NCBI RefSeq assembly: GCF_002920575.1
Contig: NZ_PQSQ01000040.1
Coordinates: 1 to 64,000, forward strand
From: Streptomyces sp. Ru73
GTDB taxonomy: Bacteria > Actinomycetota > Actinomycetes > Streptomycetales > Streptomycetaceae
Reading direction: 5' to 3'
DNA: 64,000 nt
Part shown: positions 50,690 to 59,123 of the stretch, one piece after another
How the letters are laid out: each line of letters begins with the position of its first letter
Position numbering within the stretch: position 1 is the stretch's first letter
Translations under genes and position numbers: made by a program
Notes under the pieces: generated by a model
Told to the model about the DNA's origin: nothing
The model's database searches: none
What the model saw: only the letters and a program-made list of their open reading frames with translations

Positions 50690-51152
50690 GGCCGCTCTCC
50701 TCTCCTGGACTGCCGTTCCGCGCCACCGCGCCGGCGGCCTCCACTGCGCCTTCTCCGGCGGGTGCTCCCGGCGGGTGCAGACCGGGTGCCCGTTCGCGCC
50801 CCGTCGCACCCACCCTGCGGAACCGTCACGTGTCGTGCAAATGCAACTCCGGGCCGTCAGCGAGTACCCCCGTGTCACCGGCTCACCGCCCGCTGTGAGA
50901 ATCCGCACCCACTCGGCGGAGCCCTTGGGGCGCAAGGGTTTCGCGGCAGGGTGACGGCCATCGCACCCCGTAAACGTTTTACCGGCCGCACCGGTGTGTG
51001 AAAGTCGAATCTTGTCGTGCCCGGGGCACGCGCTTCCGTGCGCCCTCCGCCCCGGCCCGGCACCCGACCGATCTCGGCGCCCGGCCGCCGCACGCCGCCG
51101 TGCCCGCGCGCCCCGCCGAGCCGCTTTCCGAGCCTGACGGGCTCTTCACGAA
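50690..51152. other. 463-bp non-coding spacer between divergent genes
   Basis: No reading frame here has both a ribosome site and family features. The stretch includes a palindrome at 50970-50982 and a weak stress-promoter-like pair (GGGT-N16-GGGCAC, minus strand, 50786-50811) ahead of the DUF5709 gene. It presumably carries the promoters of both flanking genes. Confidence 0.6.
50970..50982. promoter_or_regulatory. LacI-style palindrome
   Basis: GTAAACGTTTTAC is a near-perfect inverted repeat centred on a CG step, AT-rich in a GC-rich spacer, 170 bp ahead of the MFS gene. It resembles LacI/GalR-family operators, but no LacI gene is in the window. Confidence 0.4.
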
Positions 51153-52697
51153 GTGTCTTCCGCTGTGCCTTCTCCCGTGCTTGCTCCCGAGCCCCTGCCC
51201 GGGCAGACGCCGTCCGCGCATGCGGCCGCCACCGACGCCGCCGACCCCGCGGCCCCCGTCGCCGAACCCGGCGACCCGGCCGGCGATCCAGGCGGCGGCC
51301 GCGCCCCCGGCGCGGTCCGCCGCTACACCGCCAACCTGCGCTACCTGTTCGGCCGCGGCCGCCCCCGCGACAAGGGCGGCGACCACGCCCCCTGGCGCTC
51401 GCTGCGCTACCGCAGCATGCGCTGGTGGTCGGTGGCCAACCTGGTCTCCAACGCCGGCACCTGGATGCAGCTGACCGTGCAGAACCTGCTGGTGCTGCAG
51501 CTCACCGGGTCAGCGGCCGCCACCGGTCTGTCGCTCTCCGTACAGGCCGGGCCCGGCCTGGTCATGGGCCTGTTCGGCGGCGCCGCCGTCGACCGCTGGC
51601 CCCGCAAGCTCACCGCCGCGGTGAGCCAGGCGATCCTGGGCCTGGTGGCCTTCACCACCGCCTTCCTGGTGGCGACCGACCAGCTCAACTACGGCCTGCT
51701 GATGGCGCTGTCCGCCGTCACCGGCCTGATCGCCACGGTCGACGGCCCCGCCACCTCGCTGCTCGGCAACGACCTGGTGCGCCGCGAGGACGTGCCCTCG
51801 GCCATCGCGGTCGGCTCGCTGGTGCACAGCGTGGGCCGGCTGAGCGGTACGGCGCTGGCCGGCGTGGCCGTCGGCGTGCTCGGCACGGGCGCCGCGTACG
51901 CCGCGAACGGCTTCTCCTTCCTCTTCGTCGCGGCCGTCATCCCCTTCCTGAAGCCGGCCGTGCAGGCGCTGGGCGCCGCGGGCAGGGCCGGGCAGGGCGA
52001 GGCCACGGCGGAACCGGCCACCGGCCCGGAGCAGAAGGCGGCGGAGGCGGCCGAGGACACCGAGCCCGCCATGACGGCCCGCGAGGGCATGGCCTTCTTC
52101 ATGCGCCGGCCGCGGCTGGTCGCCCTGGCCGTGATCACCGGCCTGAGCGCGATCTTCGGCCGGAACTACCAGCTCACCCTGGCCGTCCTGGTCACCGGGC
52201 CGCTCAGCGCGGGCGCCGGCGCCTTCGGCACCGTCTCCTCCGTGCTGGCCGCCGGCGGCATCGTCGGCGCGGTCCTGGCCGCCCGGCTGCGCAGGCCCTC
52301 GGTCAAGCTCGTCGGCGCGCTGGCCGCGGCGGGTGCGCTGCTCCAGGTCGTCGCGGGCCTCTCGCCCTCGCTGATCTTCCTGCTGGTCCTGGTGCTGCCG
52401 ATGTCGGTGGTGGAGTCGGTGTCCGACACCGCGGGCACCACCGTGCTGCAGACCGACCCGCCGGCCCACATGCGGGGCCGGGTGCTCGGCGTCTGGCGGA
52501 GCCTGAGCACGGGCTGGGGCCTGGTGGCCCCGCCGCTGCTCGGCCTCCTCATGGAGCAGGCCGGCGCGCGCGGCGCGCTGGTGCTCGGCGGCCTGATCAT
52601 CGCGGGCGTGACCGGCCTGGGCGCGCTGCTGCACACCCGCAGGGGCACCCTGCGGACCGCACCGGCCGTCCCCGAGGCCTACCGCACGGCCGCCTGA
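51153..52697 (+). CDS. MFS drug-exporter-type transporter
   Basis: This 514-residue major facilitator protein of the MFS_3 (enterobactin-exporter/TetV-like) group has a disordered Pro/Ala-rich N-terminus of about 50 residues. About twelve helices follow, with WSVANLVSNAGTWMQ in helix 1 and GLFGGAAVDRWPRK in loop 2-3. A charged loop of about 40 residues divides the two halves. It probably exports a small molecule. The GTG start has no visible Shine-Dalgarno. A perfect 17-bp hairpin follows. Confidence 0.87.
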   Translation: MSSAVPSPVLAPEPLPGQTPSAHAAATDAADPAAPVAEPGDPAGDPGGGRAPGAVRRYTANLRYLFGRGRPRDKGGDHAPWRSLRYRSMRWWSVANLVSNAGTWMQLTVQNLLVLQLTGSAAATGLSLSVQAGPGLVMGLFGGAAVDRWPRKLTAAVSQAILGLVAFTTAFLVATDQLNYGLLMALSAVTGLIATVDGPATSLLGNDLVRREDVPSAIAVGSLVHSVGRLSGTALAGVAVGVLGTGAAYAANGFSFLFVAAVIPFLKPAVQALGAAGRAGQGEATAEPATGPEQKAAEAAEDTEPAMTAREGMAFFMRRPRLVALAVITGLSAIFGRNYQLTLAVLVTGPLSAGAGAFGTVSSVLAAGGIVGAVLAARLRRPSVKLVGALAAAGALLQVVAGLSPSLIFLLVLVLPMSVVESVSDTAGTTVLQTDPPAHMRGRVLGVWRSLSTGWGLVAPPLLGLLMEQAGARGALVLGGLIIAGVTGLGALLHTRRGTLRTAPAVPEAYRTAA

Positions 52698-52718
52698 GGG
52701 CAGGCACCCCGAAGACAC

Positions 52719-52756
52719 CGAAGGGGCCGGGACTCCCACGAGTCCCGGCCCCTTCG
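52719..52756. terminator. Terminator between MFS and HhH genes
   Basis: A perfect 17-bp stem (CGAAGGGGCCGGGACTC) with a four-base loop, the longest perfect hairpin I found in the window. It serves two convergent genes. Confidence 0.88.
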
Positions 52757-52804
52757 CGTCCGCCCGTACGGAGGAGCGTCAAGGGCGACGGTGCCGCGGC
52801 CGGC

Positions 52805-53455
52805 TCAGGAGGTCTCCTCCGCCACGTCCTCCACCACGGATTTCTCCAGCGCGGCGCGGACCAGCGCGGCGGCGAAGGCGGCGGTGTCCTCGGCGGGCAC
52901 CAGCCGGGCCAGTGCCTTCGGGTCCTTCGGCAGGCCCAGCCGCTCGGCGCCCTGTACGGCCTTGCCGTCGATGCAGGGGACGAGGTCCGGCCACACGGCC
53001 TGCACCTCGCGCAGGAAGATGTCGGCGCCGGCCGGGCCCAGGCCCGGCACCTTCTGCAGCAGCTCACGCAGCCGGTCCACGTCGCCGCCCGCCTCGTCCC
53101 GCAGCCGTCGCAGGTCACCGTGGTACTCGTCCAGGAGCAGCTGCGCACCGTCGCCCAGCTGGGTGGAGGTGCGTTCGTCGTACCGGCGGTAGCTGCCGCG
53201 GCCGAGGGCGTCCACGCGCTGCTGCCAGGTCGCGTCCCGCATGCTCCGGGCGTCCTTCATGCCGGCCTCGAAGAGCTCACGGGCGGCCGCGACCGCCACC
53301 GAGGCCCGGATGCGGGCGCTGAGCAGGCAGGCCAGGACGAGCAGCTGGTAGAGGGGCTGCGGGGTGTCGCGGAGCGTGATGCCCGCTTCGGCGGCGTACG
53401 TCTGCCCGTGCGTCTTCAGCAGGGCCCGCGCCGTCCGCTGCCGGTCGGCCGTCAT
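52805..53455 (-). CDS. Endonuclease III-like HhH protein lacking key residues
   Basis: This 216-residue helical protein follows the HhH-GPD fold: LVLACLLSARIRASVAV, RLRELLQKVPGLGPAGADIFLREV, and CIDGKAVQGAERLGL. In endonuclease III the hairpin carries a catalytic Lys (GVGRKTA); here the equivalent is GLGPAGA without Lys. The conserved Asp (CIDGK) remains. No C-terminal four-cysteine Fe-S loop is present. It may be a monofunctional glycosylase or a non-catalytic DNA-binding protein. I chose the second ATG, seven bases behind GGAGGG. Confidence 0.8.
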   Translation of the reverse strand: MTADRQRTARALLKTHGQTYAAEAGITLRDTPQPLYQLLVLACLLSARIRASVAVAAARELFEAGMKDARSMRDATWQQRVDALGRGSYRRYDERTSTQLGDGAQLLLDEYHGDLRRLRDEAGGDVDRLRELLQKVPGLGPAGADIFLREVQAVWPDLVPCIDGKAVQGAERLGLPKDPKALARLVPAEDTAAFAAALVRAALEKSVVEDVAEETS

Positions 53456-53492
53456 ACGCATCCCTCCTCGGGGGAGCCGGTGCGCGCGCGGG

Positions 53493-53612
53493 TCAGCGGG
53501 CGCCTCGCGAGGCGCCGCCGAAGAGCCGGGCGAGCGCGCGGAAGGGGAGCGTCACCACGGCGGCGAGGGTGCTGCCGATGGTGCGCAGGACGTCGGCGAT
53601 CGCGCTGAGCAC
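53493..53612 (-). CDS. LPFR-motif small protein
   Basis: This 39-residue protein starts at a GTG behind GAGGAGGA, reads MLSAIADVLRTIGSTLAAVV, and continues TLPFRALARLFGGASRGAR. The Leu-Pro-Phe-Arg motif and Gly/Ala/Arg end match the actinobacterial LPFR small-protein family. The N-terminal half is an amphipathic or membrane helix. It sits 37 bp ahead of the HhH gene and 69 bp after the pyruvyltransferase gene, all on the minus strand. Function is unknown. Confidence 0.78.
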   Translation of the reverse strand: MLSAIADVLRTIGSTLAAVVTLPFRALARLFGGASRGAR

Positions 53613-53631
53613 GATTCCTCCTCATATACGG

Positions 53632-53642
53632 GGAACTGTTCC
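53632..53642. promoter_or_regulatory. Short palindrome upstream of the LPFR gene
   Basis: GGAACTGTTCC is a perfect 5+1+5 inverted repeat 20 bp ahead of the LPFR start. It could be an operator or part of a leader fold. Confidence 0.3.
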
Positions 53643-53681
53643 TCTTCTCCTCCCTCGGGTTACCGGAATCGCGGTACGTAA

Positions 53682-54602
53682 TCACCGCCGGTCGGACGCG
53701 TGGGCCCGGTCCATCAGCCGGGCCCGCCGAGCGGCCGCCGCGCGGCCCGCGGGGGAGAGGCACCACTCCCACCACCGGTCCAGCGCCTTCGGCGTGACGT
53801 CGTCCGCCGGGAGGACGGCGGGCCAGCGCAGCGCGCGGGCTTGCGCCGACACCTTCGCGCCGCCCTGTACGGGATCGACGACCAGGGCCGGTGTCCCGGC
53901 CCGCAGTGCCAGCACCATGCCGTGCAGCCGGTTGGTGATCACGGCGTCGAGCCGGGCGGCGAGCCCCATGAACTGCTCGGGCGTCGCGCAGTGCCGCCAG
54001 TCGTCGATCGCCAGCCGGGTGTCGGCGGCCACTCGTGTGCAGTCCAGCCGGGTGAGCCACTCGGTCAGCCGTCCGCCGACCGTGTCGTGCCGCCGCCGCT
54101 CGCCGTACTCGCCCTGCCCGTACGTCAGCATCACGCCCGCGACCGGCGGCGTCGCGTGCACCGGTGCCGAGGCGGCCAGGTCGACGGCCGGCGGGCCGGC
54201 GGGTTCGTCCCGGGCGAAGACCCGGTCGAAGCCGGTCACCGCGGGGTCGCCGGGGTCGATGACGCTCACTCCGACGGCCAGCCGCCGGCAGCCGGCGAAC
54301 TGCCGGTGCAGCCGCCGTACTTGCTCTCCGTGCGCGGGTCCGCAGGCGAAGAGGACGTGGCCGTAGGCGGCGGGGTCCGCCTCGTCCAGCGGCAGCCGGT
54401 CCGGCGCGAACCCGCGGCTCCAGGCGGTGTCGTGCGGGATGCCGCAGGCCGTCAGGGCCGCCGACACCCGGCGCTGGGCCAGCGCGTCGCCGACGGTGAC
54501 CTCGCCGTCGTCGAAGCTGAACCACCCGGTCAGCAGCGTCCGTCCGGGGCCCCCGGGGCGGGCGAGCAGATCGTCGGTGAGGGCGTGGAGGGGGTGGTGC
54601 AT
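53682..54602 (-). CDS. Polysaccharide pyruvyltransferase-family protein
   Basis: This 306-residue protein has the pyruvyltransferase-family C-terminal signature AVITNRLHGMVLALRAGTPALVVD and the upstream glycosyltransferase-like segments HVLFACGPAHGEQ and VAGVMLTYGQGEYGERRR. Family members transfer pyruvate from phosphoenolpyruvate to a sugar, forming a ketal that adds negative charge. It diverges from the heptose operon across 147 bp, so it probably decorates the same glycan. Confidence 0.82.
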   Translation of the reverse strand: MHHPLHALTDDLLARPGGPGRTLLTGWFSFDDGEVTVGDALAQRRVSAALTACGIPHDTAWSRGFAPDRLPLDEADPAAYGHVLFACGPAHGEQVRRLHRQFAGCRRLAVGVSVIDPGDPAVTGFDRVFARDEPAGPPAVDLAASAPVHATPPVAGVMLTYGQGEYGERRRHDTVGGRLTEWLTRLDCTRVAADTRLAIDDWRHCATPEQFMGLAARLDAVITNRLHGMVLALRAGTPALVVDPVQGGAKVSAQARALRWPAVLPADDVTPKALDRWWEWCLSPAGRAAAARRARLMDRAHASDRR

Positions 54603-54694
54603 CGATGTTTGCTCCTTCGCTCAGCGCGCACTCAGGAGGCGTACCCGCACTGTCGCCGGTAGAACTGGACGAGATGCGTAAAAGCATGGAAACA

Positions 54695-54709
54695 GGACAC
54701 TCAGTGTCC
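54695..54709. promoter_or_regulatory. Palindrome in the glycan divergent promoter region
   Basis: GGACACT-C-AGTGTCC is a perfect seven-base inverted repeat with a one-base centre, 40 bp before the first glycan gene and 92 bp before the divergent pyruvyltransferase gene. It is a likely operator for a dimeric regulator encoded elsewhere. Confidence 0.5.
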
Positions 54710-54749
54710 GTGCTGCCCGGACCATGCCGCACAAGAAGGAGGACGACGC

Positions 54750-55793
54750 GTGACTGCCCTGCCCTTGCGACCGACGTGGCGGCGAGCGCTCGTGACCGGA
54801 GGTGCCGGCTTCCTCGGTTCCCACCTCTGTGAACGCCTGCTGGAGAGTGACGTCGAGGTGGACTGCGTGGACAACCTGTCCTCGGGGTCCATGGAGAACA
54901 TCGAGCACCTGCTCGGCCGTCCCGGCTTCCGCTTCCTGGACCGGGACGTCTGTCTTCCGCAGTGCATCGACGAACTCTCCGGCCCCTACGACCTCGTCCT
55001 GCACTTCGCGTGCCCGGCCTCGCCCGTCGACTACCTCCGGATGCCGCTGGAGACGCTGGACGTCGGCAGCCTCGGGACGCGGAACGCGCTGGCCATCGCG
55101 CACCGCGACAGCGCACGCTTCCTCCTCGCCTCCACCTCCGAGGTGTACGGCGACCCCCTCGAACACCCGCAGCGCGAGGACTACTGGGGCAACGTCAACC
55201 CGGTCGGTCCGCGCAGTGTGTACGACGAGTCCAAGCGGTTCTCCGAAGCACTGGTCACCGCACACGTCGGCGCCAAGGGCAGCAACGCCGGCATCGTGCG
55301 GATGTTCAACACCTACGGTCCCCGGATGCGCGCCCACGACGGGCGCGCGGTCCCGACGTTCATCTGCCAGGCGCTGGCCGGCGAGCCGCTGACGGTGGCC
55401 GGCAGCGGCGAGCAGACCCGCTCGCTGTGCTACGTCGACGACACGGTCGACGGCATCCTGCTGGTGGCCGCGAGCCGCGCGGTGCGGCCGGTCAACATCG
55501 GCGGCGGCGAGGAGACCCCGGTCGCCGAGATCGCCCGCCGCGTCATCGCGCTGACCGGCTCCCGCTCGGAGCTGCAGTACGTCGAACGGCCCGAGGACGA
55601 CCCCGAACGGCGGCGGCCCGACACCACGCTGGCCCGCGAGATGTTCGGCTGGGAGCCCAAGGTGGCCTGGGAAGAGGGGATCAAGCGCACGATCGGCTAC
55701 TTCGCGAGCCGCGACCCCCGTGAACGGCTCACCGCGCAGCCGGCGACCGCCGCCGCCCACACCGCCCCGCCCGAAGAAGCCGCCCACCCGTGA
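54750..55793 (+). CDS. UDP-glucuronate decarboxylase-like nucleotide-sugar enzyme
   Basis: This 347-residue extended SDR has TGGAGFLGSHLCERL, DNLSSGS, LHFACPASPVDYL, STSEVYGDPLEHPQ, active-site YDESK and RMFNTYGPRM. These blocks are nearest to UXS enzymes that turn UDP-glucuronate into UDP-xylose. An epimerase or dehydratase acting on another nucleotide sugar cannot be ruled out. The GTG is six bases behind AAGGAGGA. It is the first gene of the heptose glycan operon. Confidence 0.88.
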   Translation: MTALPLRPTWRRALVTGGAGFLGSHLCERLLESDVEVDCVDNLSSGSMENIEHLLGRPGFRFLDRDVCLPQCIDELSGPYDLVLHFACPASPVDYLRMPLETLDVGSLGTRNALAIAHRDSARFLLASTSEVYGDPLEHPQREDYWGNVNPVGPRSVYDESKRFSEALVTAHVGAKGSNAGIVRMFNTYGPRMRAHDGRAVPTFICQALAGEPLTVAGSGEQTRSLCYVDDTVDGILLVAASRAVRPVNIGGGEETPVAEIARRVIALTGSRSELQYVERPEDDPERRRPDTTLAREMFGWEPKVAWEEGIKRTIGYFASRDPRERLTAQPATAAAHTAPPEEAAHP

Positions 55794-55804
55794 GGGAACA
55801 TTCC

Positions 55805-57448
55805 ATGCGCGTCCTTGGTGTCAACGCTCTCTTCCACGACCCCGCAGCAGCTCTCGTGATCGACGGCAGGACCGTCGCCGCCGCGGAGGAGGAACGATTC
55901 AGCCGTCGTAAGCACGGCAAGCGCCCGGTCCCCTTCTCCGCCTGGGAACTGCCCGAGCTCTCCGCCCGCTGGTGCCTCGAGCAGGCCGGCCTGACCCCGG
56001 CGGACCTCGACGCCGTCGCCTACTCCTACGACCCCGAACTCGCCCGCCCCGCCGACATGATGGGCCTCGACGACCCCTGGGACCACCTGCGCCAGGAGTA
56101 CGCCCGGCGGGCACCGGAATTCCTCGCCGAGGCGCTGCCGGGCCTGAAGCCCGAACGCGTCCGCTTCGTGGCGCACCACGTCGCCCACGCGGCCTCCGCC
56201 GGGCTCGCCTCCCCGCACGACGACAGCGCCGTGCTGGTGCTCGACGGCCGCGGCGAGTGCGCCTCGCACCTCGCGGGCGCCTACTCCGACGGCGAGCTGA
56301 AGGTCCTCGCGGCACAGGAACTCCCGCACTCCCTGGGCCTGTTCTACGAGGAGCTCACCGACCACCTCGGCTTCCTGCGCAGCAGCGACGAGTACAAGGT
56401 CATGGCGCTCGCCTCCTACGGCACGCCGCGCTTCCGCGACCAGCTGCGCGAGTACGTCCGCGCCGACGGCACCGGCGGCTACGTCGCCGAACACGTCCCC
56501 TGGGAGCGGATGGTGCCGCGCAGGCCCGCGGGCCGCCGCCTCACCACCGACCACGCCGACCTGGCCGCCAGCGCCCAGGCCTGCCTGGAGGACATGACGC
56601 TCGACCTCGGCCGCTGGCTGCACGAGCGGACCGGCCGGCGGACGCTCGCCATGGCCGGCGGCGTCGCGCTCAACTGCGTGGCCAACACCCGCCTGTACCG
56701 CGACGGCCCGTTCGAGGACATCTGGGTGCAGCCCGCCGCGGGCGACGCCGGCACCGCACTGGGCGCCGCACTGCACGTGGCCCAGGAGCAGGAGGCCGGA
56801 CGGGTCCTCCCGATGCCGACCGCCGCGCTCGGCCGCGGCTGGTCCGACGAGGAGCTGCGGGCGATCCTGGAGGAGGCCGCCGTCCCGTACGAGGAGCCGG
56901 CGGACATCGCCGAGACGGTCGCCGAGACCCTGGCGGACAACGGCGTCGTCGCCTGGTACCAGGGCCGCAGCGAGTACGGCCCGCGCGCGCTCGGCCACCG
57001 CTCCCTGCTCGCCCACCCCGGCCACCCGGGCAACCTGGAGCGGCTGAACGCCGTGAAGGGCCGCGAGGAGTTCCGGCCCGTCGCGCCGATGGTGCTGGAG
57101 GACCGGGCCGCCGAACTCTTCGACGGCGGGCCGCTGCCCAGCCCCTACATGCTCTTCGTCCACCACGTCCGCGAGGCCTGGCGGGAGAAGATCCCTGCCG
57201 TGGTGCACGTCGACGGCACCGCGCGCGTGCAGACCGTGACGGAGGACACCGAGCCGCTGGTGGCCCGCATGCTCGCGGCGTTCGACCGGCGCACCGGCAT
57301 CCCCGTCGTGGTCAACACCAGCCTGAACACCGCGGGGCGCCCCATGGTGGACAGCCCCCGCGAGGCGCTGGAGTGCTTCGGCAGCGCGCCGGTCGACCTG
57401 CTGGCCATCGGGCCGTTCGCGGTCCGCCGCGGAAAGGCGTTCGCATGA
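55805..57448 (+). CDS. NodU/CmcH-family carbamoyltransferase
   Basis: This 547-residue protein has the Kae1-like ATP/carbamoyl-phosphate domain (MRVLGVNALFHDPAAALV, FVAHHVAHAASAG, LVLDGRGE, MAGGVALNCVANT) and the C-terminal carbamoyl-transfer domain (GRSEYGPRALGHRSLL, EFRPVAPMVLED, VVNTSLNTAGRPMV). Relatives O-carbamoylate sugars of Nod factors and antibiotics. In this operon it should carbamoylate the heptose-containing product. The ATG giving MRVLGVN is the family start; a GTG five codons earlier overlaps the previous gene. Confidence 0.92.
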   Translation: MRVLGVNALFHDPAAALVIDGRTVAAAEEERFSRRKHGKRPVPFSAWELPELSARWCLEQAGLTPADLDAVAYSYDPELARPADMMGLDDPWDHLRQEYARRAPEFLAEALPGLKPERVRFVAHHVAHAASAGLASPHDDSAVLVLDGRGECASHLAGAYSDGELKVLAAQELPHSLGLFYEELTDHLGFLRSSDEYKVMALASYGTPRFRDQLREYVRADGTGGYVAEHVPWERMVPRRPAGRRLTTDHADLAASAQACLEDMTLDLGRWLHERTGRRTLAMAGGVALNCVANTRLYRDGPFEDIWVQPAAGDAGTALGAALHVAQEQEAGRVLPMPTAALGRGWSDEELRAILEEAAVPYEEPADIAETVAETLADNGVVAWYQGRSEYGPRALGHRSLLAHPGHPGNLERLNAVKGREEFRPVAPMVLEDRAAELFDGGPLPSPYMLFVHHVREAWREKIPAVVHVDGTARVQTVTEDTEPLVARMLAAFDRRTGIPVVVNTSLNTAGRPMVDSPREALECFGSAPVDLLAIGPFAVRRGKAFA

Positions 57449-58503
57449 CACCTCCGGATACCCCGGCGAGTACCGCGACCCGCTCCGCCGACCCGGCACG
57501 GCACCGAGCCGAGGGCGAGGTCTCGTACGCCGTCGTGATACCCACCGTCGGCAGGCCCTGCCTGGCGGACTGCCTGCGGGCCCTCGCCGAGGCCGGCGAG
57601 CCCTGGCCCGACCAGGTCGTCCTCGCCGACGACCGGCCCGCGCCCGGCGAGCCGCTGCCGCTGGCAGCGGCGGGTCCGCTGCGGGACCGGATCCGTACGA
57701 CGGCCACCGGCGGGCGCGGCCCGGCGGCGGCCCGGAACGCGGGGCTGGCCGCGGTGAACACCCCCTGGGTCGTCTTCCTCGACGACGACGTGCGGGTCAC
57801 GCCCGACTGGAGCCACCGGCTCACCGCCGACCTCGCGGCCGCCGGCGTCCGCACCGGCGGCGTCCAGGGCCGCCTCCACGTACCGCTCGACACCACCCGC
57901 CGCCCCACCGACTGGGAGCGCGGCACGGCGGGGCTGGAGGGCGCCGCCTGGGCGACCGCCGACATGGCCTACCGCAGCGCGGCCCTCCGCGACGTCGGCG
58001 GCTTCGACGAGCGGTTCCCGCGCGCCTTCCGTGAGGACGCCGACCTGGCGCTGCGCGTCATGGACGCGGGCTGGGACCTGCGCCGCGGCGACCGCGTCAC
58101 CCACCACCCGGTACGCCCCGCCGACCGCTGGGTCTCCGTACGCGTCCAGCGCGGCAACGCCGACGACGCGCTGATGCGGCGGCTGCACGGCGCCGACTGG
58201 TGGCACCGGGCCGAGGCACCGCGCGGCCGGCTCGCCCGGCACACCGCCATCACCGCCGCGGGCACGGCGGCAGCGGCGCTCGCGCTCGCCCGCCGCCCGC
58301 GCGCCGCCGCGCTGGCCGGAGCCGTCTGGGCGCTGGGCACGGCGGAGTTCGCCTGGGCCCGCATCGCCCCCGGCCCGCGCACCCGGCACGAGGTGACCAC
58401 GATGCTCGCCACCAGCGTGCTCATCCCGCCGCTCGCCGTCGCACACCGGCTGCGGGGCGAGCTGACGCACCGCGGCGCCGCGGCCTGGCGAGGTGGCGCA
58501 TGA
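57445..58503 (+). CDS. Family-2 glycosyltransferase with C-terminal membrane segments
   Basis: This 352-residue GT2 protein has a GT-A start (YAVVIPTVGRPCLADCL), the DXD-type FLDDDVRVTPDW, and a FDERFPRAFREDADLALRV acceptor region with the ED catalytic pair. The last 90 residues hold two hydrophobic helices, suggesting membrane attachment. It overlaps both neighbours by four bases (ATGA). Confidence 0.9.
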   Translation: MTPPDTPASTATRSADPARHRAEGEVSYAVVIPTVGRPCLADCLRALAEAGEPWPDQVVLADDRPAPGEPLPLAAAGPLRDRIRTTATGGRGPAAARNAGLAAVNTPWVVFLDDDVRVTPDWSHRLTADLAAAGVRTGGVQGRLHVPLDTTRRPTDWERGTAGLEGAAWATADMAYRSAALRDVGGFDERFPRAFREDADLALRVMDAGWDLRRGDRVTHHPVRPADRWVSVRVQRGNADDALMRRLHGADWWHRAEAPRGRLARHTAITAAGTAAAALALARRPRAAALAGAVWALGTAEFAWARIAPGPRTRHEVTTMLATSVLIPPLAVAHRLRGELTHRGAAAWRGGA

Positions 58504-59123
58504 CCGAATCGCCCCATGAGGGCGCGTCCCTCGCCGAGGGCCGCCCCGCCCTGCCGCACGAGCGGCCCGCCGCCGTCCTCTTCGACCGGGACGGCACACT
58601 CATCGAGGACGTGCCCTACAACGGCGACCCGCGGCTGGTCCGCGTGCTGCCCGGAGTGCCCGAGGCGCTCCGGCTGCTGCGTGCCGCCGGCATTCCGACG
58701 GCCGTCGTCAGCAACCAGTCCGGCGTGGGCCGCGGCCTGCTGACCGAACAGCAGGTGCGGCTGGTCAACGCGCGGGTGGACGACGCGCTCGGCGGCTTCG
58801 GGACCTGGGTGTACTGCCCGCACAGCCCCGAGGCCGGCTGTCACTGCCGCAAGCCCAGGCCGGGGCTGGTGATCGAGGCGGCCCGCCGGCTCGCCGTACC
58901 GGCCGAGAAGTGCGTGGTGATCGGCGACATCGGCGCCGATGTGCTCGCCGCGCAGGCCGCCGGTGCCCGCGCCGTCCTCGTGCCCAACGCCGTCACCCGG
59001 CACGAAGAGGTGGCGGCCGCGCCGTGCACCGCGCCCGACGTGCTCACGGCCGTACGGCAGCTGCTCGGCCCGGGCCCCGAGACCGCGCCCGTGGCCGCGG
59101 AGACCTGGGGGTGGGACCGTTGA
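58500..59123 (+). CDS. gmhB: D-glycero-D-manno-heptose 1,7-bisphosphate 7-phosphatase
   Basis: This 207-residue HAD phosphatase has motif I FDRDGTLIEDVPY, VVSNQSGVGRG, the zinc site CPHSPEAGCHCRKP and KCVVIGDIGADVLAA. The Cys/His zinc loop with DRDGTL marks the HisB-N/GmhB class. With gmhA and hldE in the same operon, the heptose bisphosphate substrate is strongly implied. ATG overlaps the GT2 gene by four bases. Confidence 0.88.
   Translation: MTESPHEGASLAEGRPALPHERPAAVLFDRDGTLIEDVPYNGDPRLVRVLPGVPEALRLLRAAGIPTAVVSNQSGVGRGLLTEQQVRLVNARVDDALGGFGTWVYCPHSPEAGCHCRKPRPGLVIEAARRLAVPAEKCVVIGDIGADVLAAQAAGARAVLVPNAVTRHEEVAAAPCTAPDVLTAVRQLLGPGPETAPVAAETWGWDR

Noticed and set aside
50688..50954. 88-codon plus-strand frame in the long spacer
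   Set aside because: Starts opposite the DUF5709 start, has no ribosome site and an Arg/Cys/Pro composition unlike real proteins.
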